A stretch of DNA of 9,917 nt from an uncultured Eubacteriales bacterium. Lineage in GTDB: Bacteria; Bacillota; Clostridia; Oscillospirales; Ruminococcaceae. The stretch spans positions 1 to 9,917 of the forward strand of contig CAUHFD010000095.1 of assembly GCA_959605275.1 (NCBI GenBank). The letters are read 5' to 3'. The notes beneath the pieces are model-generated. The model ran no database searches. It had not been told where the DNA came from and saw only the letters and a list, made by a program, of their open reading frames with translations. Shown piece after piece: positions 5,206 through 9,917 of this stretch. How positions within the stretch are numbered: position 1 is the stretch's first letter; each line of letters opens with the position of its first letter. The position numbers and the translations under genes are program-made.

Positions 5206-7527
5206 ATGATTACAAAAATCAGAAAAAGAGATGGAAGAGAAGTACCTTTTAATGTTGAAAAAATAGCTAACGCTATTTTTAAAGCAGCGCAGTCAGTAGG
5301 CGGCAACAACTATGAGGAATCGTTGGAGCTTGCATATCAGGTTTGTACATATTTAGAAGAACAATATCAAAATGAAGTCCCGACGGTAGAGCAGGTGCAG
5401 GACGCGGTTGAAAAGGTTTTGGTAGAATCCGGTCATGCTAAAACGGCGAAAAAATACATTTTGTATCGTTCAGAACGCACTAAAGTCAGAGAAATGAATA
5501 CCAAATTGATGAAGGTATATGAAGAATTAACCTTTAAACCGGCTAAAGATAATGATATTAAGCGTGAAAATGCAAATATTGACGGTGATACCGCAATGGG
5601 AACTATGTTAAAATATGGTTCTGAGGGCGCAAAGCAGTTTTACGAAATGTATGTGTTGGATCCAAAGCATGCGGCGGCACATGAAAACGGAGATATCCAT
5701 ATTCATGACCTTGACTTTTTGACTTTGACGACAACCTGCTGCCAGATTGATATCGTGAAGCTGTTTCAGGGCGGTTTTTGTACCGGACATGGTTTTTTAC
5801 GGGAACCGAATGATATTCGCAGTTATTCTGCGCTGGCGTGTATTGCCATTCAGTCTAATCAAAATGACCAGCATGGCGGTCAGTCTATTCCCAATTTTGA
5901 ATACGGAATGGCTCCGGGAGTAGCAAAAACTTATCGAAAATTGTATTCGGAAAATTTGGGCAAAGCTTGTGAACTGATTGCTGAATTGGACGATGCTATG
6001 ACGTTTGCAAATGAAGTGGTTCAGACGGTATCTGAGCAAACAGGTCTGGTCCCTGTTTTGGCAAATGATAATGGATATCAGGAAGCGGAACTTACGGTTT
6101 TGCAGGCAAAACTGCCGAAGGATATGGCAGAGAAGGTACAGAAGTTTGCGCGGAAATATGCGGAAAAGGAAACCGATAAAGCTACTTATCAGGCAATGGA
6201 AGCGCTGGTGCACAATCTGAACACCATGCACTCCAGAGCGGGAGCGCAAATACCATTTTCTTCTATTAACTATGGTCTGGATACATCACCTGAGGGCAGA
6301 ATGGTAATACGTAATGTTTTACTTGCAACCGAGAAAGGTTTGGGTAACGGCGAAACCGCTATTTTCCCGATTCACATATTTAAAGTCAAAGACGGTATCA
6401 ATTATAATCCCGGTGAACCAAACTATGATTTGTTCCAGCTTGCTTGCCGTGTTTCAGCGAAGCGTTTGTTCCCTAATTTTTCCTTTATTGATGCACCGTT
6501 TAATCTTCCGTTTTATAAAAAAGGTGACTACAATTCCGAAGTGGCATATATGGGTTGCCGTACCAGAGTTGCGTCTAATCAATATGATAAATCCAGAGAA
6601 GTAATTTGCGGCAGGGGAAATCTCAGTTTTACTTCCATTAATCTGCCTCGATTGGGCATTGAAGCCAAGGGAGATATTGATAAATTCTTCGCTTCGTTAG
6701 ATGAGAAGATGGATTTAGTGGTTGACCAGTTGATGCATCGTTATAAAATACAGGCACAGAAAAAGGTTAGAAACTATCCTTTCCTGATGGGGCAGGGAAT
6801 TTGGCTGGATTCCGAAAAATTGGATATCGATGATGAGGTCGGCGAAGTATTAAAACACGGCTCACTGACCATTGGTTTTATCGGTCTGGCGGAAACACTC
6901 AAAGCGTTGATTGGCGCGCATCACGGGGAAAGCGAAGAGGCAAGACAGCTTGGCTTAAAGATTGTTTCCCATATGCGGGAGAGAATGGATCAGGAAACGC
7001 AGAAAACCGGATTTAATTATACGCTGATTGCAACTCCTGCTGAAGGATTATCCGGTCGTTTTGTCCGCATGGATAAGGAAAAATACGGTGTCATTGAAGG
7101 GGTAACTGACCGCGAATACTATACAAACTCTTTCCATGTGCCGGTATATTATCCGATCAGTGCATTTGAAAAAATCAGAATAGAGGCTCCTTATCATAAT
7201 TTGACCAACGGCGGACATATTAGTTATATTGAGTTGGACGGAGATCCTTCCAATAACTTGGAAGCTTTTGAACAAATTATTCGGTGCATGAAGGAATCGG
7301 GTATCGGATACGGTTCGATCAATCATCCGGTCGATCGTGATCCCGTTTGCGGTTATTCCGGCATTATTGATGATGTTTGCCCGAAATGCGGAAGAACGGA
7401 AGCGGACGGCAAGCCGGGATTTGAGCGCATTCGCAGAATAACCGGATATTTAGTTGGAACAGTAGATCGGTTTAATAATGCCAAACGTGCAGAAGAACGC
7501 GATCGGGTGAAGCACGGTTTAAATTAG
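5206..7527 (+). CDS. nrdD: Anaerobic (class III) ribonucleoside-triphosphate reductase, glycyl radical enzyme
   Basis: A 773-aa cytoplasmic enzyme that reduces ribonucleoside triphosphates to deoxy forms without oxygen, using formate or a thiol system as reductant. Residues 1-92 are an ATP-cone allosteric domain (MITKIRKRDGREVPFNVEKI). The barrel follows: HIHDLDFL (165-172) leads to C178-C179, one of which should be the thiyl-radical cysteine; SNQNDQHGGQSIPNFEYGMAPG (217-238); and MGCRTRVASN with C451. The C-terminus has a zinc knuckle with C715, C725 and C728, then RRITGYLVGTVDRFNNA, where G747 is the glycyl radical site. Length is normal for the clostridial form. GGGAG at 5190-5194 is 11 nt from the ATG, a slightly long spacing. 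It is first in the operon, upstream of its activase nrdG, and controlled by the NrdR box. The first zinc cysteine position holds Asp712. Confidence 0.97.
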   Translation: MITKIRKRDGREVPFNVEKIANAIFKAAQSVGGNNYEESLELAYQVCTYLEEQYQNEVPTVEQVQDAVEKVLVESGHAKTAKKYILYRSERTKVREMNTKLMKVYEELTFKPAKDNDIKRENANIDGDTAMGTMLKYGSEGAKQFYEMYVLDPKHAAAHENGDIHIHDLDFLTLTTTCCQIDIVKLFQGGFCTGHGFLREPNDIRSYSALACIAIQSNQNDQHGGQSIPNFEYGMAPGVAKTYRKLYSENLGKACELIAELDDAMTFANEVVQTVSEQTGLVPVLANDNGYQEAELTVLQAKLPKDMAEKVQKFARKYAEKETDKATYQAMEALVHNLNTMHSRAGAQIPFSSINYGLDTSPEGRMVIRNVLLATEKGLGNGETAIFPIHIFKVKDGINYNPGEPNYDLFQLACRVSAKRLFPNFSFIDAPFNLPFYKKGDYNSEVAYMGCRTRVASNQYDKSREVICGRGNLSFTSINLPRLGIEAKGDIDKFFASLDEKMDLVVDQLMHRYKIQAQKKVRNYPFLMGQGIWLDSEKLDIDDEVGEVLKHGSLTIGFIGLAETLKALIGAHHGESEEARQLGLKIVSHMRERMDQETQKTGFNYTLIATPAEGLSGRFVRMDKEKYGVIEGVTDREYYTNSFHVPVYYPISAFEKIRIEAPYHNLTNGGHISYIELDGDPSNNLEAFEQIIRCMKESGIGYGSINHPVDRDPVCGYSGIIDDVCPKCGRTEADGKPGFERIRRITGYLVGTVDRFNNAKRAEERDRVKHGLN

Positions 7528-7572
7528 TCGTTTGTTTTATGGAAAGCTTGCACAGCCGAATAGGACAAGCTC

Positions 7573-7602
7573 GCGGGCAGACGTTATTGTCTGCCCGCTT
7601 TT
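7573..7602 (+). terminator. Terminator-like hairpin between nrdD and nrdG
   Basis: A perfect 10-bp GC-rich stem GCGGGCAGAC/GTCTGCCCGC (7573-7582 with 7589-7598, loop GTTATT) is followed by only four Ts. A smaller inverted repeat AGCTTG/CAAGCT (7545-7550 with 7566-7571) precedes it. As nothing else separates the genes, it probably acts as a partial terminator or mRNA stabiliser that lowers nrdG relative to nrdD. Confidence 0.7.
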
Positions 7603-7642
7603 GCAATCTGAATCGATCAACATTGGAAAGGATTATCGTCAA

Positions 7643-8140
7643 ATGGATATTAGAATAGCAGGAACAATCGGGGAATCTATTGTGGATGGTCCCGGTATCC
7701 GATATGTCGTATTTACACAAGGATGTCCGCATCACTGCCCCGGCTGCCATAATCCGCAGACCCATTCTTTTGATGGGGGAACCGTTACCGACACTGACAA
7801 ACTGATATCACAGATCAGGACCAATCCGCTTTTGAAAGGAATTACAATCAGCGGCGGAGAACCGTTTTGCCAACCGTTAGCGGCGGCAGAGCTTGCACAC
7901 GCCGCTCACGAATGTGGTAAGGATGTCATGGTATATACCGGATATACCTTTGAACAACTGCTGTCCGGCAGTGTAGAAAATGCAATGGCTTTATTGAAAG
8001 AGGCAGATGTTTTAGTGGACGGTAGATTTGAACAAGAGAAGAAAAGTATGTTATTGAAATTTAAAGGGAGTTCCAATCAACGAATATTAAATTGTAAAGA
8101 AAGTCTTAAATTTCAAAAAGCAATAGAAATTGAATTGTAA
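7643..8140 (+). CDS. nrdG: Anaerobic ribonucleotide reductase activating protein (radical SAM)
   Basis: A 165-aa iron-sulfur enzyme that uses S-adenosylmethionine to generate the glycyl radical on NrdD (Gly747). ATG 7643 is chosen because GGAAAGGA (7625-7632) sits 10 nt upstream and the protein then opens with the family's MDIRIAGTIGESIVDGPGIR. An in-frame ATG at 7532 would translate through the terminator hairpin and add a non-conserved segment. The radical-SAM motif is C28-P-H-H-C32-P-G-C35-HNP, binding the 4Fe-4S cluster; ITISGGEPF (GGE motif, SAM binding) follows at about 71-79, then MVYTGYTFE and ADVLVDGRFE. The C-terminal KFKGSSNQRI is the usual NrdG ending. Length (about 155-175 aa in the family) is normal. 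It lies 115 nt after nrdD and is presumably co-transcribed. Confidence 0.95.
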   Translation: MDIRIAGTIGESIVDGPGIRYVVFTQGCPHHCPGCHNPQTHSFDGGTVTDTDKLISQIRTNPLLKGITISGGEPFCQPLAAAELAHAAHECGKDVMVYTGYTFEQLLSGSVENAMALLKEADVLVDGRFEQEKKSMLLKFKGSSNQRILNCKESLKFQKAIEIEL

Positions 8141-8163
8141 AAATCCGAAAAAGATGATAAAAT
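8135..8163 (+). promoter_or_regulatory. Possible promoter for the peptide-binding lipoprotein gene
   Basis: TTGTAA (8135-8140, overlapping the nrdG stop) and TAAAAT (8158-8163) are 17 bp apart, and the second is preceded by TGA, an extended -10. Transcription would begin near 8170, so the 16-bp stem-loop would be the first structure in the transcript. The match is moderate in AT-rich DNA. Confidence 0.35.
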
Positions 8164-8166
8164 ATG

Positions 8167-8227
8167 GAAAGAAGCGCTGATATCAGGATGCCGGTTGTAC
8201 GGAGCGGAAGCTATCAGCGCTTCTTTC
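8167..8227 (+). terminator. Long stem-loop between nrdG and the transporter gene
   Basis: A perfect 16-bp stem GAAAGAAGCGCTGATA (8167-8182) with TATCAGCGCTTCTTTC (8212-8227) encloses a 29-nt loop, which itself contains CCG/CGG. It is an imperfect terminator: the T-rich part (TTCTTT) is inside the stem and the sequence then turns GC-rich. It may end the nrdDG transcript or be a 5' leader structure of the next gene. Confidence 0.55.
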
Positions 8228-8260
8228 GGCTGTGAATTTTTAGGGTTAGGAGGGATTTTC

Positions 8261-9917
8261 ATTTTAAAGCGTTTTTTATCAATGTTTCTGATCCTGCTTT
8301 TTTGTGTATCGATTACTGCGTGTAATCATACCGAACAGGGCAGCTTATTGAAATACGACATTGAAACGGATCCTTTGAATTTAGATCCGCAGTCTGCTGA
8401 GGATTATCCTTCCTTGCTGGTGATACAAAATATTTTTGAGGGACTGTTGACCGTGAATGAAGACGGTACCTTAGGCGAGGGCGTTGCCACAGATTGGAGC
8501 CGGAGTGATAACGGTTTGCAGTATACGTTTTCTCTTCGTAAGGATGCAAAATGGTTTGATGGAGAACCGGTGACGGCGAATGATTTTGTGTTTGCATTTC
8601 GGCGGCTGTTTGATCCGAAGACCCAAGCTCCGAAAGCCTCCGATTTTTTTTGTATTAAAAATGCGCAAGATGCTTATAACGGAAAAAAATCCACAAAAGA
8701 GATTGGTGTTACTGCGCAAAGTGATTATCAGTTAATATTTGAACTTTCCTATCCTAATGTCATGTTTTTGCAGTTGCTGACTACTGCTCCGGCAATGCCT
8801 TGCAACGAGAAATTTTTTAATAATACCAAAGGAAAATACGGTTTAGAGTCAAAAATAAAGATAGATAAGGATACCAGTGTATACCTGACTGCAAGCAACG
8901 GACCTTTTTATTTGCAGTCATGGTCGCATGACAGCTATTTGAAGCTTCGTCGCAATGATTTTTACAAGGGAAAAGCTAAAGTAGCTGCATTTGGGGTGAA
9001 TTTTAGTGTTTTTGACCCTTCTGAGAGCGATAATGAAAGCAGTCTGCCTATTACCTTTGATCAAAATAAAACAGAACGCTTTCTGAACGATAAAACCGAT
9101 GCTGTGATTGTGGACGGCACAATTTTTTCACAGCTTTCTGGGAAGGGCTATCAGAGCGATAGCTATGAAAATACCACATGGGGAATTTTGTTTAACCAAA
9201 ACAGCAGCTTTTTTTCCAATGCCAATATACGCAAGGCGCTGTTTCTTTTATCGGACGGCAATGTTTATTCTGCCCTATTGCCGCAGGACAGCATCACTGC
9301 AAAAGCAATCGTTCCGCATAATATTACCCTGCTGAATCAGAATTATCGTGATTATGCCGGAGATAGTATTATGCCGAAAAATGATGTTGTACAAGCGAAA
9401 AAGTACTTTCAAAAAGGCATGGCGGAACTGAATCTCGATTTAGCAGAGAATGTGACCATCCTGGTGCCTGAGAACAGCATTCAACAGGAGATTTTCGGCT
9501 ATATATCACAGGTGTGGCAGCGAGAGCTGAACTTTTATATTAAAGTGGAGCCTATTTCCATATCCGATATGGAGAAAAAACTAGACACCAAACAGTTTGA
9601 TTGTGCTATTGTGTCGTTAAGCGGCGCGTATAACAGTCCGGATAGTATTATGACTGGATTTGTTACAGGACGGAGCAATAACTATGCCGGATACAGTAAT
9701 AAAAATTACGATACGTATCTGTCTAACGGTTTGAAATCTTTTGATATGGCACAGTCTGCAGATTATTTTAAGAAGGCAGAACAGCTTTTGATCAATGACG
9801 GTGTGTTTATGCCGTTATATTATCAGCGAGATTATTTTGTGTTCAATAGTAAGGTAAGCGGTTTGATCTACTATCCTCAGAGCAGGTTGATTTCTTTTGC
9901 ATATGCGAAAAAGAGGG
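8261..9917 (+). CDS. Oligopeptide ABC transporter substrate-binding lipoprotein (SBP_bac_5, OppA-like), 3' end outside window
   Basis: An open frame of 552 codons to the right edge without a stop. AGGAGGG (8248-8254) is followed 6 nt later by ATT TTA AAG CGT, giving a normal lipoprotein signal (basic LKR, hydrophobic FLSMFLILLFCVSI) and lipobox ITAC with Cys21. The first in-frame ATG (8282) would remove the positive charges, so an ATT start is preferred. The mature protein has the extracellular peptide-binding family 5 pattern: DIETDPLNLDPQ, NIFEGLLTVNEDGTL, FSLRKDAKWFDGEPVTANDFVFAFRR, ASNGPFYLQSW, LRRNDFYKG, NIRKALFLLSD, and near the end PLYYQRDYFVFNSKVSGL. It should deliver peptides to a membrane permease. 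No permease or ATPase gene is in view, so it could be an orphan receptor or the first gene of an opp-type operon. Length suggests only a few residues are missing. Confidence 0.9.
   Translation, partial: MLKRFLSMFLILLFCVSITACNHTEQGSLLKYDIETDPLNLDPQSAEDYPSLLVIQNIFEGLLTVNEDGTLGEGVATDWSRSDNGLQYTFSLRKDAKWFDGEPVTANDFVFAFRRLFDPKTQAPKASDFFCIKNAQDAYNGKKSTKEIGVTAQSDYQLIFELSYPNVMFLQLLTTAPAMPCNEKFFNNTKGKYGLESKIKIDKDTSVYLTASNGPFYLQSWSHDSYLKLRRNDFYKGKAKVAAFGVNFSVFDPSESDNESSLPITFDQNKTERFLNDKTDAVIVDGTIFSQLSGKGYQSDSYENTTWGILFNQNSSFFSNANIRKALFLLSDGNVYSALLPQDSITAKAIVPHNITLLNQNYRDYAGDSIMPKNDVVQAKKYFQKGMAELNLDLAENVTILVPENSIQQEIFGYISQVWQRELNFYIKVEPISISDMEKKLDTKQFDCAIVSLSGAYNSPDSIMTGFVTGRSNNYAGYSNKNYDTYLSNGLKSFDMAQSADYFKKAEQLLINDGVFMPLYYQRDYFVFNSKVSGLIYYPQSRLISFAYAKKR

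Noticed and set aside
7532..7642. Longer NrdG starting at 7532
   Set aside because: The extension runs through the terminator hairpin and precedes the conserved family N-terminus. An RBS is present before 7643.
8313..8719. Minus-strand reading frames opposite the peptide-binding protein gene
   Set aside because: They lie within a long, domain-supported plus-strand gene and have no RBS or recognisable product.

Overview
The window looks like chromosomal DNA of a strictly anaerobic, low-to-moderate GC Firmicute, probably a gut Clostridium-class organism (Oscillospiraceae or Lachnospiraceae-like). This rests on the oxygen-independent class III ribonucleotide reductase pair (nrdD, nrdG), Gram-positive style AGGAGG ribosome binding sites, two lipobox lipoproteins, and the families of the mobile elements. 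The species is not determined.

Left part (1-2560), visibly richer in G+C than the rest: the 3' end of an IS200/IS605-type tnpA with its hairpin-rich right end. It is followed by an extended -10 promoter and a compact three-gene operon (581-2464) ending at a strong bidirectional terminator. The operon encodes a SWIM zinc-finger protein, a CpXC zinc-ribbon protein and a small acidic protein of unknown function.

Middle part (2561-4876): a 221-bp non-coding block made almost entirely of consecutive stem-loops and closed by 27-bp terminal inverted repeats, so MITE-like or a repeat element. Next come a promoter overlapped by palindromes and a 1182-bp IS6-like insertion sequence (2893-4074). The IS has related ends and a perfect 8-bp target duplication (TTATATTA), and its transposase is inactivated by a frameshift and an in-frame stop. 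It sits between that promoter and the ribosome binding site of a lipoprotein gene (4097-4876), which resembles the extracellular domain found in some clostridial BlaR1/M56 proteins. The pre-insertion arrangement can be reconstructed exactly.

Right part (4877-9917), AT-richer housekeeping DNA: a terminator, then a control region with a sigma-A type promoter and a perfect NrdR-box palindrome. nrdD (773 aa, glycyl radical enzyme) follows, then an intra-operon terminator-like hairpin, nrdG (165 aa radical-SAM activase) and a long stem-loop. The last gene is an oligopeptide-binding ABC transporter lipoprotein that runs off the right edge and appears to begin with an ATT codon. NrdG installs the glycyl radical on NrdD, which then makes dNTPs anaerobically, with NrdR presumably repressing the pair when dATP is plentiful.

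I found no clear evidence of a wholly new defence or signalling system. The best candidates for something undescribed are the SWIM-CpXC operon, the stem-loop chain at 2561-2781, and the lipoprotein cut off from its promoter.
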